Assembly (NCBI RefSeq): GCF_003627795.1
Contig: NZ_CP032684.1
Span: 3,656,001-3,720,000, forward strand
Reading direction: 5' to 3'
DNA: 64,000 bases
Origin: Rhizobium sp. CCGE531
GTDB taxonomy: Bacteria > Pseudomonadota > Alphaproteobacteria > Rhizobiales > Rhizobiaceae
This document shows, one piece after another, positions 47,419 through 56,716 of this stretch. A model generated the notes under the pieces. It did not search any database, was not told the DNA's origin, and worked only from the letters and a program-made list of their open reading frames with translations. A program made the translations under genes and the position numbers. How positions within the stretch are numbered: the stretch's first letter is position 1; each line of letters starts with the position of its first letter.

Positions 47419-48315
47419 TCAAGCCGACCCGTGGCTGCCGAACTCGGCGGAGACGAAGTCGAGAAAGCTGCGGAGCTTCGGCGTGACGCGGCGATCCGGC
47501 GCGTAGAGGATATGCAACGGGCGCGTCGGCACGCCGTATCCGGGCAGAATAGGCACCAGCGCACCGGTCTCGAGGCTGGATTGAATGAGCTCGAACGACT
47601 GCAGGACGATCCCCAGCCCCGCCAATGCAGCGTTCAGCAGCGCCTCGCCATTGTCGATCATCAGCCGGCCGGAGATCGGAATGCTCACACTCCCCTCCGG
47701 CCCTTCGAAGTCCCAATGCGTCCTCAACATGGTATGCGAGAAGATGAGGCACTCATGGTCTCGAAGATCATCCGGCCTGGAGGGAGCCCCATGGGATTGG
47801 AGGTAGCTCGGCGCCGCGCATGCCACCAATCGATACGGGTCGAGGCGGCGGGCAATCAATCCGCTGTCGGCAAGATCCCCGATACGAAAGACCGTATCAT
47901 AGCCCTCGTCGATCAGATCCACCATGCGGTTCGTAAGCGACAGATCGATCGAGACCTCCGGGTGCGCGCTCAGATATTTGGGAAGTTTCGGCGCGAGAGC
48001 ATGAATCCCGAACGTAACCGGAGCGTTGACCCTCAGCTTTCCGCGCGGCACGGCCCGCGTTTCAGCCGCCAGCGCCTCCGCGGCCTCGACCTCGGCGAGG
48101 ATATTGCGGCAGCGCTCGTAAAACTGGCTGCCGACCTCCGTCAGATGCTGACGACGCGTCGTACGGTTCAGAAGCCGAACGCCAAGATGCTGCTCAAGAA
48201 ACTGCACATGCTTGCCGACGAGCTGCGGCGACATGTTCAATGCATCCGCCGCGGCGCTGAACGAGCCCAGCTCGACCGCCTTGACGAAGATGCTCATGCT
48301 GGAAAAGCGGTCCAT
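47419..48315 (-). CDS. LysR-family transcriptional regulator (CrgA/AaeR-like)
   Basis: A 298-residue LysR regulator starting MDRFSSMSIFVKAVELGSFS, with HTH AAADALNMSPQLVGKHVQFL and RRQHLTEVGSQFYERCRNIL. The ligand domain follows from about residue 90. ATG at 48315 has AACGGA eight bases before it; an ATG three codons earlier is possible. It diverges from an NAD(P)-binding reductase gene it likely controls. It ends about 40 bases from the convergent MFS gene. Confidence 0.92.
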   Translation of the reverse strand: MDRFSSMSIFVKAVELGSFSAAADALNMSPQLVGKHVQFLEQHLGVRLLNRTTRRQHLTEVGSQFYERCRNILAEVEAAEALAAETRAVPRGKLRVNAPVTFGIHALAPKLPKYLSAHPEVSIDLSLTNRMVDLIDEGYDTVFRIGDLADSGLIARRLDPYRLVACAAPSYLQSHGAPSRPDDLRDHECLIFSHTMLRTHWDFEGPEGSVSIPISGRLMIDNGEALLNAALAGLGIVLQSFELIQSSLETGALVPILPGYGVPTRPLHILYAPDRRVTPKLRSFLDFVSAEFGSHGSA

Positions 48316-48355
48316 TAGAAACATTCCGTTTCAAGTATAAACTCACATAGCTTAT

Positions 48356-48375
48356 TTATCTCGATATAGCGATAA
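48356..48375. promoter_or_regulatory. Candidate LysR site between regulator and reductase
   Basis: TTATC, 10 bases, GATAA, in the 99-base divergent gap. It is AT-rich like many LysR boxes; weak evidence. Confidence 0.3.
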
Positions 48376-48414
48376 TTCTATTGATTGGTCAGCAACAACA
48401 AGGAGCTGACGAAC

Positions 48415-49041
48415 ATGAAAATCGCTGTAATTGGTACTGGAAATATGGGTGCAGGTCTGGCCCGGCTTCTGGCTGGAACGGGCTCCGAGATGGTGATTGG
48501 TCATCGCGACCCGGCAAAGGCCGCATCTTTCGCCGCAGAGCTGGGCGGGAATGTCGAAGCAGGTGGCATTGCCGCCGCCATCAAGCTCGCGGATATCGCC
48601 ATTCTGGCTCTGCCCTATGGCGCGATAGCGGAAGCCTTGAAGGAAGCGGGCAATCTCAAGGGAAAGGTGCTGATCGATGTCAGCAACCCCACTACCGCGG
48701 ACTTCCGTGGTCTCGTCGTCGGACACTCGACTTCAGCAGCCGAGGAGATCCAGGCGCTCGCGCCTGGGGCAACGGTGATAAAGGCCTTCAACACCATCTT
48801 CGCACCGCTGCTGCCGCGCGAAGCCCGCAACGGCAAGGTGCTGCAGGTCTTCATCGCCGGCGATGATGAAAAGGCCAAGGACGCCGTCTCCCACCTCGCC
48901 AGCGCCGCCGGCTTTGAAGCGGTCGATGCCGGTCCCCTCTCCAATGCCCGCTTCATCGAGCCCATTGGCGAGATGAATATCCACTTCGGCTTCTTCCTCG
49001 GCAAGGGTCCTTCCGTGGCGCCCGTCTGGGTTCAGCTCTGA
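48415..49041 (+). CDS. NADPH-dependent F420-reductase-like oxidoreductase
   Basis: A 208-residue Rossmann protein: MKIAVIGTGNMGAGLARLLA is the dinucleotide-binding start, HRDPAKAASFAAELG follows the second strand, and VLIDVSNPTTADF plus VIKAFNTIFAPLL are hallmarks of the F420:NADP oxidoreductase-like group. Rhizobia are not known to make F420, so the true substrate is probably different. ATG at 48415 follows AAGGAG. Likely target of the divergent LysR regulator. Confidence 0.85.
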   Translation: MKIAVIGTGNMGAGLARLLAGTGSEMVIGHRDPAKAASFAAELGGNVEAGGIAAAIKLADIAILALPYGAIAEALKEAGNLKGKVLIDVSNPTTADFRGLVVGHSTSAAEEIQALAPGATVIKAFNTIFAPLLPREARNGKVLQVFIAGDDEKAKDAVSHLASAAGFEAVDAGPLSNARFIEPIGEMNIHFGFFLGKGPSVAPVWVQL

Positions 49042-49069
49042 CCGCGGTCGACACAGAATCGAGACGAAA

Positions 49070-49097
49070 AAGGCCGGGAACTTTTGTTCCGGGCCTT
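49070..49097 (-). terminator. Terminator of the aldo/keto reductase gene
   Basis: AAGGCCGGGAAC / GTTCCGGGCCTT (one mismatch) with loop TTTT. On the minus strand it ends in CCTTTTTCG. Confidence 0.75.
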
Positions 49098-49127
49098 GTC
49101 ACATGAATGATCGACGGCTCCTGCCAA

Positions 49128-49958
49128 TCAGAAGCTTGCCGTCATCGGATCCGGACCGATGCGGCCGCCGGCCGAATCGAGCTTGGCGATCTCGGCCAGA
49201 TCGTCGCCATCGAGCTTGAAATCGAAAACCTTGAGGTTTTCCTCGATGCGGCTCGGCGTCACCGATTTCGGGATGACGATCAGGCCGTTGTCGATGTGCC
49301 AGCGGATGATGACCTGCGCCGGCGTGCGGCCGTGCTTGGCGGCAACCTTGCCGATCACGGCATTGGTCAGAAGCTTGCCCTGGCCGAGCGGGCTCCAGGA
49401 TTCGGTCTTGATGCCGAGCTTGTCGTGCACCTCGCGAAGCGCCTTCTGCTGGAAGGTCGGGTGCAGCTCGATCTGGTTGAGCACAGGCGTCACGCCGGTT
49501 TCGCCGATGATGCGGTCGAGATGTTCGTTGGCGAAGTTGGAAACGCCGATCGAACGGGCACGACCTTCTTCCTTGAGGCGGACGAAGGCCTTCCAGGTAT
49601 CGAGGTAGCGGTTGCGGTGCGGCGACGGCCAATGGATGAGATAGAGATCGACATAGTCGGTGCCGAGGCGCTTCAGGCTTTCGTCGAAGGCCCTCAGCGT
49701 GGAATCGAAGCCCTGGGCCTCGTTCCAGAGCTTGGTGGTCAGGAAGATGTCCTTGCGGGCGACGCCGGACTGGCGCATGCCTTCGCCGACACCATCTTCG
49801 TTTTCATAAATGGCTGCGGTATCGACATGGCGATAGCCGGCTTTCAATGCCGTGCTGACCGCCATCGGCGCGACGTTCTCCGGCGTCTGCCAGACGCCGA
49901 GGCCGACCTGCGGAATGGAATTGCCGTCGTTGAACGTGATTGTCGGTTGCGTGGTCAC
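49128..49958 (-). CDS. Aldo/keto reductase
   Basis: A 276-residue NADPH-dependent reductase of the DkgA/2,5-diketo-gluconate type. VGLGVWQTPENVAPMAVSTA, GYRHVDTAAIYENEDGVGEG with the catalytic Asp and Tyr, the Lys in TTKLWN and the His in YLIHWPSP are all present; IPKSVTPSRIEENLKVFDF binds the cofactor phosphate. GTG at 49956-49958 is used because GGAGA lies before it; upstream sequence is unconserved. Single gene with its own terminator. Confidence 0.92.
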   Translation of the reverse strand: MTTQPTITFNDGNSIPQVGLGVWQTPENVAPMAVSTALKAGYRHVDTAAIYENEDGVGEGMRQSGVARKDIFLTTKLWNEAQGFDSTLRAFDESLKRLGTDYVDLYLIHWPSPHRNRYLDTWKAFVRLKEEGRARSIGVSNFANEHLDRIIGETGVTPVLNQIELHPTFQQKALREVHDKLGIKTESWSPLGQGKLLTNAVIGKVAAKHGRTPAQVIIRWHIDNGLIVIPKSVTPSRIEENLKVFDFKLDGDDLAEIAKLDSAGGRIGPDPMTASF

Positions 49959-50102
49959 GATAAGTCTCCAAGGGATGAGAAGCGGGTGGAGTGAAGGCGT
50001 GATGTAAATTCGGAAAGAAAGGATCCGGGCCGCGCCCGCGCGCGCGCGCCGGTAAAAACCCATATAGTGGAGGACGTTGGTATTTTAACCCCGGGCCGCC
50101 GC

Positions 50103-50687
50103 TCAGACAACCCGGATAGTCGTTCCCTTGCGCAGCAGGGGAAGGATGCGCCGCATGTCGCGAAGATTGACTGCGACGCATCCCGCCGTCGGCTCGTAAC
50201 CCGGCCTGATCAGGTGGAAGAAGATCGCCGAACCGCGATAACGCCGGCGCGAACGCACATTCCAGTCCAGCACCAGGCAGATATCGTAGAGACTGTCCCC
50301 CCGCCGCATTTCCTCGTGGCTCGGCTTGAAGGGAGCCTTCACCAGCCTGTTGTAGTTGGCGTTGTCAGGCTGGTCGCACCAGAGCATGTCCTTGCGAATG
50401 CGCCGCATCGGCAGGGAGGTCCGCAGGAAGCGGACCTGATCGCCGCGCGTGAAGCCATAGAGCAGCTTCATGCAAGCAATCGGCGTCGCGCCGTCCCCTT
50501 CTCGCTTCAAGATGCTGCGCCCGGATCTGCCGATTGCCGCCGGCACGATGAGCGGCCCCACCTGCACCAGCGCCCGTATTTTCTTACCCGGCGCAGGACG
50601 CACGATGATGGTGGAAGCGGTCCGCCTGGCCGCCGCCCTTGTCTTTTCCATTTTTCTCACATGTTTTTGCTTTGCGTGTGATTTCAT
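50103..50687 (-). CDS. L,D-transpeptidase (YkuD) family protein
   Basis: A 194-residue protein with a YkuD catalytic core: IFFHLIRPGYEPTAGCVAVN, with the conserved His and the nucleophile Cys in the GCV motif, followed by RDMRRILPLL. YkuD enzymes make 3-3 peptidoglycan crosslinks or attach proteins to the wall. The N-terminus is strongly basic (MKSHAKQKHVRKMEKTRAAA) with no obvious signal peptide, odd for a periplasmic enzyme. A start at the internal Met (50651) is possible but does not create one. Confidence 0.8.
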   Translation of the reverse strand: MKSHAKQKHVRKMEKTRAAARRTASTIIVRPAPGKKIRALVQVGPLIVPAAIGRSGRSILKREGDGATPIACMKLLYGFTRGDQVRFLRTSLPMRRIRKDMLWCDQPDNANYNRLVKAPFKPSHEEMRRGDSLYDICLVLDWNVRSRRRYRGSAIFFHLIRPGYEPTAGCVAVNLRDMRRILPLLRKGTTIRVV

Positions 50688-50799
50688 TTGAAATCATAGC
50701 AGTTTCGATCAAACGACCAAGCCTGGGCCGCGTCGCGGCTTGCTAAAAATGCAATTTGGCGTAGGACTTAGGTGGGATTAGAACGAGGATCCGAACGGC

Positions 50800-51483
50800 A
50801 TGACCGCACGCACCATTCTTCTGGTGGACGATGACAACGACCTGCGCGAGATGCTGGTCGAGCAACTATCGCTTTATGAGGAATTCACCGTCCTGCAGGA
50901 AGCGACCGCCGGAAAAGGCGTGCAGACCGCGCGTACCGTGCCTGTCGATCTCCTCATCATGGATGTCGGACTGCCTGATATGGACGGCCGCGAAGCCGTG
51001 AAACTGCTGCGCAAGAACGGCTTCAAGGCACCGATCATCATGCTGACGGGTCACGACACGGATTCCGACACCATTCTCGGCCTGGAAGCCGGCGCGAATG
51101 ATTACGTCACCAAGCCGTTCCGCTTCGCCGTGCTGCTGGCGCGCATCCGCGCGCAGCTGCGCCAGCACGAGCAGAGCGAGGACGCGACGTTTACCGTCGG
51201 CCGCTATCTCTTCAAGCCGAGCCAGAAGCTTCTGACGACCGAGGACGGACAGAAGATCCGCCTCACGGAAAAGGAAGCAGCCATCATCCGCTATCTCTAT
51301 CGCGCCGACCAGAAGGTCGTCACCCGCGATATCCTTCTCGAAGAAGTCTGGGGCTACAATTCCGGCGTTACCACCCATACGCTCGAAACCCACGTCTACC
51401 GCCTCCGCCAGAAAATCGAGCGCGACCCTTCCAATGCCGAGATTCTGGTGACGGAAAACGGCGGCTACAAGATCATTCCGTAG
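50800..51483 (+). CDS. OmpR-type response regulator, CenR/OtpR-like
   Basis: A 227-residue two-component regulator: receiver with acidic pocket D10-D11, phospho-acceptor D55 (LIMDVGLPD), T83 and K105, then a winged-helix output domain with LTEKEAAIIRYLYR and VTTHTLETHVYRLRQKIERD. The sequence is close to what I know of the envelope regulators CenR (Caulobacter) and OtpR (Brucella), essential in their hosts; this naming rests on memory. Followed after 9 bases by a cyclic-nucleotide-binding protein, the pairing also reported in Brucella. No histidine kinase is adjacent. Confidence 0.85.
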   Translation: MTARTILLVDDDNDLREMLVEQLSLYEEFTVLQEATAGKGVQTARTVPVDLLIMDVGLPDMDGREAVKLLRKNGFKAPIIMLTGHDTDSDTILGLEAGANDYVTKPFRFAVLLARIRAQLRQHEQSEDATFTVGRYLFKPSQKLLTTEDGQKIRLTEKEAAIIRYLYRADQKVVTRDILLEEVWGYNSGVTTHTLETHVYRLRQKIERDPSNAEILVTENGGYKIIP

Positions 51484-51492
51484 GCCGCAAAC

Positions 51493-51948
51493 ATGGCGCT
51501 GAACGACGATATCCGACTGCTGTCGCAACTGCCGCTGTTTCACGGCATGGGCGATGAGCCGCTGCGGCTGATCGCCTTCGGCGCCGATCGCCGTCACGTG
51601 AACCTGGGCCAGACCCTGTTCAGGGAAAAATCACCCGCCGAATGCGCCTATGTCGTCACGCGCGGCAGCTTCGAACTCAGCACGGTCGATGCGAGCGGGC
51701 AGAAGCAGGTCGAAGCGATGGTCCAGGCCGGCACCATGCTTTCGGAACTGGCGCTGGTAACGCTGGTGGAGCGGAAATATACGGCTGTTGCCGCCGAGGA
51801 ATCCGACGTGATCCGCATCACGCGCGCTCTCTTCCACCGGCTGATCGAAGAATATCCCGATGCCGGCCTGCTGATCCAGAACCGCATCCGCGAAAACTTT
51901 GCCGCCCTCGCCAGGCAGGCGGCAGCGCTTCTCGGCCGTTTTTCCTAG
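51493..51948 (+). CDS. Cyclic-nucleotide-binding domain protein
   Basis: A 151-residue protein consisting of one cNMP-binding (Crp-like) domain without a DNA-binding domain: LLSQLPLFHGMGDEPLRLIA, a beta-roll, then QAGTMLSELALVTLVERKYT with the phosphate-cassette position. The usual Arg of the cAMP cassette (RSA-type motif) is not obvious, so nucleotide binding is uncertain. It is co-transcribed with the CenR/OtpR-like gene and probably modulates that pathway. Confidence 0.85.
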   Translation: MALNDDIRLLSQLPLFHGMGDEPLRLIAFGADRRHVNLGQTLFREKSPAECAYVVTRGSFELSTVDASGQKQVEAMVQAGTMLSELALVTLVERKYTAVAAEESDVIRITRALFHRLIEEYPDAGLLIQNRIRENFAALARQAAALLGRFS

Positions 51949-51959
51949 CGCGCTCCCCT

Positions 51960-52763
51960 TTAGAGATTGAAATGCGCCGTGACAGGCACATGGTCGGACG
52001 GACGATCCCAGCCGCGCGCTGCCTTGAGAATCTCGATCCGCTGAAGATGAGGGCCAAGATCGGATGACGACCAGATATGGTCGAGGCGGCGGCCGCGGTC
52101 GGCAGCCTCCCAATCCTTGGCGCGGTAGCTCCACCACGTATAGAGCTTTTCGTTTTCCGGCACGTGCTGCCGCATCAGGTCGAGCCAGGCGCCGCGCTTC
52201 ATCACCTCGATCAGCCCGTCGGTCTCGACCGGTGTATGGCTGACGATCTTCAAGAGCTGCTTGTGCGACCAGACGTCATGCTCCAGCGGCGCGATATTGA
52301 GATCGCCGACAAGGATCGCCGACGTGTTCTGTTCGGCATTGGCATGCAGCCGCTTCATTTCCTCGATGAAATCGAGCTTGTGGCCGAACTTCGGATTGAT
52401 GCTGCGATCCGGTTCGTCGCCGCCGGCCGGAACGTAGAAATTATGCAGCCTGATGCGCCGGCCGCCGCGCTCGAAGATCGCCGAGATATGCCTGCTGTCG
52501 CCGACATTACAATAATCCTGCCGATGATCCTCGGTCAGCGGAAAGCGCGAGGCGATCGCGACGCCGTGATAGCCCTTTTGGCCATGGATGATGATGTGCT
52601 CATAGCCGAGGGCGCGTAAGGGAGCATGGGGGAAAAGGTCGTTCGGAACCTTGGTTTCCTGCAGGCAGAGAATGTCGGGCCGGGCCTGCATGACGAACTG
52701 CTCGACGATGGGCATGCGCAGCCGCACCGAGTTGATGTTCCAGGTCGCAATCGATAATCCCAT
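51960..52763 (-). CDS. xth: Exodeoxyribonuclease III
   Basis: A 267-residue Mg-dependent AP endonuclease/3' exonuclease for base excision repair. SIATWNINSVRLR, LCLQETKVPND (metal-binding Glu), HNFYVPAGGDEP, ILVGDLNIAP (Asp-Asn) and WDRPSDHVPVTA (catalytic Asp-His) are in order. Start at 52763 gives the conserved N-terminus. It is convergent with the cNMP gene, 11 bases apart. Confidence 0.95.
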   Translation of the reverse strand: MGLSIATWNINSVRLRMPIVEQFVMQARPDILCLQETKVPNDLFPHAPLRALGYEHIIIHGQKGYHGVAIASRFPLTEDHRQDYCNVGDSRHISAIFERGGRRIRLHNFYVPAGGDEPDRSINPKFGHKLDFIEEMKRLHANAEQNTSAILVGDLNIAPLEHDVWSHKQLLKIVSHTPVETDGLIEVMKRGAWLDLMRQHVPENEKLYTWWSYRAKDWEAADRGRRLDHIWSSSDLGPHLQRIEILKAARGWDRPSDHVPVTAHFNL

Positions 52764-52780
52764 GCCCAAGCCTTTCCCCA

Positions 52781-52838
52781 AGAACAATTCCAGGAAAAAT
52801 GCGCAGCGGTTTTCCATCCGGAATTGCGTCAAAACAGA
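52781..52838. repeat. Dispersed CAATTCC...GGAATTG repeat, copy 2 (upstream of xth)
   Basis: Matches 20077-20130 over about 45 bases with few substitutions. It lies just upstream of the xth start, where a promoter or ribosome-binding region would be. Confidence 0.8.
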
Positions 52839-52967
52839 CAACTGGAGCAGCCCGGCGATTCGGTGAAACGCGGGGCCGCCCCAGTCAGGCTAAGGCTTTA
52901 GACCGGCCGCGACGGAAAGGAAAGCGCCATTCCGTGCTCACCCCGCGGCCGAATGTGGAGAGGTCGA

Positions 52968-53636
52968 TCAGCGCGTATAATCGATGCGGAAAACGCTGTC
53001 GTCGAAGGCGACATTGGCCTTCACATTGTTGATGATGACGTCGGTCGTCTTGCCCTGCGGATCGATCACGGTCCACTGGCGCAGATCGTAGGTTTTCGAA
53101 TCGAAGATCATCGTGATGGTGGAATCGCCGAAGACGGTACGGTTGCCGAGCGTGATCTTGGTGAGATCCGGTTTGGAATCGACATCGCGAACCATGTCGG
53201 CGGAAAGATCGATCTTGTTGGCAAGCAGCAGGCTCAGCGGCGTCTTCGACAGCTGATACATGTTTCTGGTCTGCGTCTGGTCGTTGATGACCTGCACGTT
53301 GCTGCCGTCGCAGATGACGCGCATGCGGGACGGCGGGTCGTAGTTGAAGCGCATCTTGCCGGGCCGCTGGATGAAGAAGGTGCCGCTCATCTGATCGCCG
53401 CGCGGACCGATCTGCAGGAAGCCGCCCTTCATCGATTTGATGGACGAAAAGTGATCGGCGATGGCCTGGGCAATACCGGGATTGAGGGTGGCTGTGGCTG
53501 CCTGAGCCTGGTCTTGGGCCTGCGCAAAGGCCGAAACCGGCAGAGCGCCCGCCGCGCCGGCCGCGACCACGGCGCCGAGGAAATGCCGGCGGGTCAGGGA
53601 AAGTCGGCTGGACGGCCGCGCATCAAACTTGGTCAT
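52968..53636 (-). CDS. lolA: Outer-membrane lipoprotein carrier protein LolA, with Tat-like signal
   Basis: A 222-residue periplasmic chaperone that carries lipoproteins to the outer membrane. The mature part has MKGGFLQIGPRGDQMSGTFF and RPGKMRFNYDPP, LolA hallmarks. The signal sequence (LTRRHFLGAVVAAGAAGA) has a twin-arginine motif, R16-R17, unlike the Sec-exported E. coli LolA. AAGGAG before the ATG at 53636 fixes the start. It lies next to ftsK, a conserved lolA-ftsK order. Confidence 0.9.
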   Translation of the reverse strand: MTKFDARPSSRLSLTRRHFLGAVVAAGAAGALPVSAFAQAQDQAQAATATLNPGIAQAIADHFSSIKSMKGGFLQIGPRGDQMSGTFFIQRPGKMRFNYDPPSRMRVICDGSNVQVINDQTQTRNMYQLSKTPLSLLLANKIDLSADMVRDVDSKPDLTKITLGNRTVFGDSTITMIFDSKTYDLRQWTVIDPQGKTTDVIINNVKANVAFDDSVFRIDYTR

Positions 53637-53773
53637 CGAATTCTCCTTCATGCTTTGTCCATGGCGCGCAAAATCGGCGTCTTCATGGCGCAACGGCCCA
53701 TGTCCGGTTGTGGGCCGCGATCAAATTTCCCTGAGCATAGCCGGGATATACGACGCGAAAAGAACCTGTGGCC

Positions 53774-56443
53774 TCAGCGATCCAGAATATCGGCCTTGGT
53801 TGGAACGAGAATCTCGCGCTTGCCGGCATGGTTGGCCGGGCCGATCACGCCTTCCTCCTCCATGCGCTCGATGAGCGACGCCGCACGGTTATAGCCGATG
53901 CCGAGACGGCGCTGGATATAGGAGGTCGAGGCCTTGCCGTCGTTAAGAACGATCGCGACCGCCTGGTCGTAGGGATCCTCCGAATCGGCGAGATTGGAGG
54001 TGCCCGCCGGGCCGTGGCCGTCATCGTCCTCGTCGTCATCGGCGGTGATCGCATCGAGATATTGCGGCGCGCCCTGCGTCTTCAGATAAGCGACGATATC
54101 TTCCACTTCGCCATCCGCGACGAAGGGGCCGTGTACGCGCTGGATGCGCCCGCCGCCGGCCATATGCAGCATGTCGCCCATGCCGAGCAGTTGTTCGGCC
54201 CCCTGCTCGCCGAGAATGGTGCGGCTGTCGATCTTCGAGGTCACCTGGAAGGAGATGCGGGTCGGGAAGTTCGCCTTGATCGTGCCGGTGATGACGTCGA
54301 CCGAGGGACGCTGCGTCGCCATGATGACGTGGATGCCGGCGGCGCGCGCCATCTGCGCCAGGCGCTGCACCGCGCCTTCGATATCCTTGCCGGCGACCAT
54401 CATCAGATCGGCCATTTCGTCGATGATGACGACGATATAGGGCATCGGCTTCAGGTCGAACTCTTCCGTCTCGTAGATCGCCTCGCCGGTCTGGCGGTCG
54501 AAGCCGGTCTGCACCGTGCGGCTGATCGCCTCGCCCTTGGCAACGGCCTGCTCGACGCGGGAATTGAAGCCGTCGATATTGCGCACGCCAATCTTCGACA
54601 TCTTCTTGTAGCGCTCTTCCATCTCGCGGACGGTCCATTTGAGCGCGACGACAGCCTTCTTCGGGTCGGTGACGACAGGCGACAAGAGGTGCGGAATGCC
54701 GTCATAGACGGAAAGCTCCAGCATCTTCGGATCGATCATGATCAGGCGGCACTGTTCCGGCGTCATGCGATAGAGCAGCGACAGGATCATGGTATTGATG
54801 GCGACGGATTTACCCGAACCGGTGGTTCCGGCGACAAGCAGATGCGGCATCTTGGCGAGATCGGCAATGACGGGTTCCCCGCCGATCGTCTTGCCGAGCG
54901 CCATCGCGAGCTTCGCCTTGGAGGTCTCGAAATCGCGGCTGGCGATGAGCTCGCGCAGATACACCGTTTCGCGCGTCGAGTTCGGCAGCTCGATGCCGAT
55001 GGCATTGCGGCCGGGAACGACGGCGACGCGCGCGGCGATGGCGCTCATCGAGCGGGCGATATCGTCGGCAAGGCCGATGACGCGTGAGGACTTGATGCCG
55101 GGCGCCGGCTCCAGTTCATAAAGCGTGACGACCGGACCGGGACGGACATGGATGATCTCGCCCTTGACGCCGAAATCCTCCAGCACGCCTTCGAGCATGC
55201 GGGCATTCTGCTCCAGCGCATCGGCCGAGAGCGTCGCATCGCGGGCGACGGCCTTCGGCTCGGCCAGCAGGTGAACGGCCGGAAGCTGGAAGCCATAAGG
55301 GCGAATGAAGGAGGTCTGCGCCTCGCGTTCAGCCCGTGCGCCGGGCTTCGGGCGCGGTGCGGCCGGAGTGACGCGATGACCGTCGGCTCCCCTCGGTGAG
55401 GCCGTGGTCAGCGGCCAGGCGTCGTCCTCGTCGTCGGGCAGGATACCGGCCGGGCGCGGCGGATCACGATCATAGATCGAATCCTCGTCTTCATCCTCGT
55501 CATCGCCGAGGCTGATCGACGGCGCGGAAACCACGCGGCGCGCCGCGGGGCCATCCATGGACGGATCGAGACGATCGCCGCGAGCAACCGGCGCCTTGGC
55601 GCGCACGGGCTCGTTCAGTGTCCCGAATTCGTCATCGTTGAAATCATAGGGCGCGTCAAAGGCGTGGTCGCGGCGCTTGCGCGGACCCATGCCGAACAGG
55701 CGGCGAAGGCGGGCCTGCGTATTGTACCAGGCATGCATGACGGCACCGAAGGCCAGGAAGTTGCTAAGGAAGCCGCCGCGATCGTCATCCTCGTCTTCAT
55801 CGCCCACCCGGCGGGCGCGGCTGCGCGTTTCCTCATAATCCTCCTCGCCCTCTTCATCCTCGACCAGGCTTTCCCCGATCACGCCGGAGGCGAAGAGCAT
55901 GAGCCAGATGGCCGGAACGGCGAGAAGCGAGCCGACGATCGTGGCCACGACGCCGCTCGGATAGGTGCCGATGAACAAGGCGGGAAAGCGCAGGAGAAGA
56001 TCGCCGATCACGCCGCCGATACCGTTCGGGATCGGCCAGGTCGGCGGTGCCGGAAAGCAGGCGATCGAGCCGGCCGCGACAATGCAGCCGCCGAACCAGG
56101 CGCCGAGCCGCGAGGGCACCCGATGAAGCTTGCGGTTGGAAATCAGCGCGAAAGCCCAGGCAACGATCGGCAGCAGCGCTAGCACCGAGGCAAGGCCAAA
56201 CGACTGCATCATGATGTCGGCAAAGGCAGCGCCGGGAAACCCGAGAAGATTGGTCGGCGCATTGGCAGTTGCGTGGGAATAGCTGGGATCCATGACGTTC
56301 CAGGTCGCCAGCGCCGCAACGGCGAGCGCCAGCAGGAACAGCAGTGCGAAGCCCGTCAGGCCCTTGACCTGACGCCAAACCACACTCGATAGCGATAAAC
56401 GGTCTGGCCGACCGCTCAACGCCGCCGAATTGCTTCTGCCCAT
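53774..56443 (-). CDS. ftsK: DNA translocase FtsK
   Basis: An 889-residue septal motor that clears chromosome ends and activates XerCD at dif. It has four N-terminal helices (to about residue 200), an acidic/proline linker, the motor with Walker [13 protein letters not shown] and Walker [13 protein letters not shown], and a C-terminal gamma winged helix ([20 protein letters not shown]) that reads KOPS. ATG at 56443 opens [10 protein letters not shown]; an upstream TTG start was rejected. Confidence 0.96.
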   Translation of the reverse strand: MGRSNSAALSGRPDRLSLSSVVWRQVKGLTGFALLFLLALAVAALATWNVMDPSYSHATANAPTNLLGFPGAAFADIMMQSFGLASVLALLPIVAWAFALISNRKLHRVPSRLGAWFGGCIVAAGSIACFPAPPTWPIPNGIGGVIGDLLLRFPALFIGTYPSGVVATIVGSLLAVPAIWLMLFASGVIGESLVEDEEGEEDYEETRSRARRVGDEDEDDDRGGFLSNFLAFGAVMHAWYNTQARLRRLFGMGPRKRRDHAFDAPYDFNDDEFGTLNEPVRAKAPVARGDRLDPSMDGPAARRVVSAPSISLGDDEDEDEDSIYDRDPPRPAGILPDDEDDAWPLTTASPRGADGHRVTPAAPRPKPGARAEREAQTSFIRPYGFQLPAVHLLAEPKAVARDATLSADALEQNARMLEGVLEDFGVKGEIIHVRPGPVVTLYELEPAPGIKSSRVIGLADDIARSMSAIAARVAVVPGRNAIGIELPNSTRETVYLRELIASRDFETSKAKLAMALGKTIGGEPVIADLAKMPHLLVAGTTGSGKSVAINTMILSLLYRMTPEQCRLIMIDPKMLELSVYDGIPHLLSPVVTDPKKAVVALKWTVREMEERYKKMSKIGVRNIDGFNSRVEQAVAKGEAISRTVQTGFDRQTGEAIYETEEFDLKPMPYIVVIIDEMADLMMVAGKDIEGAVQRLAQMARAAGIHVIMATQRPSVDVITGTIKANFPTRISFQVTSKIDSRTILGEQGAEQLLGMGDMLHMAGGGRIQRVHGPFVADGEVEDIVAYLKTQGAPQYLDAITADDDEDDDGHGPAGTSNLADSEDPYDQAVAIVLNDGKASTSYIQRRLGIGYNRAASLIERMEEEGVIGPANHAGKREILVPTKADILDR

Positions 56444-56610
56444 GATATCCAGCCCCGTTCCTTGTCGATAGCGCAAGCGAATCGGCCGATGCCCACTCGC
56501 CGGCAGGTTAGCCCTACCTAATCAGAGGAGGGTTAATGGCATGTTAACCATGCGCTCCAGCTCGACGAATCGCCGATTTTTACAGCCCGCTGAGCCCTAT
56601 AAACAAAAAG

Positions 56611-56632
56611 GGCCCGAACCGGGGTTCGGGCC
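56611..56632 (-). terminator. Rho-independent terminator of the glnK-amtB operon
   Basis: GGCCCGAAC / GTTCGGGCC stem with 4-base loop; on the minus strand it is followed by CTTTTTGTTT. Confidence 0.9.
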
Positions 56633-56716
56633 AAGAGCGGCCTATTTGCAATGAAACAGGTCGCGACGGGACGTTTGACGATGCCGGGGGCCTTACCCCG
56701 GCATCGCAAGCTCCGA

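Noticed and set aside
53768..55087. A 439-codon frame opposite ftsK
   Set aside because: Shadow of ftsK; composition is His/Asp/Arg-rich without any family motif.
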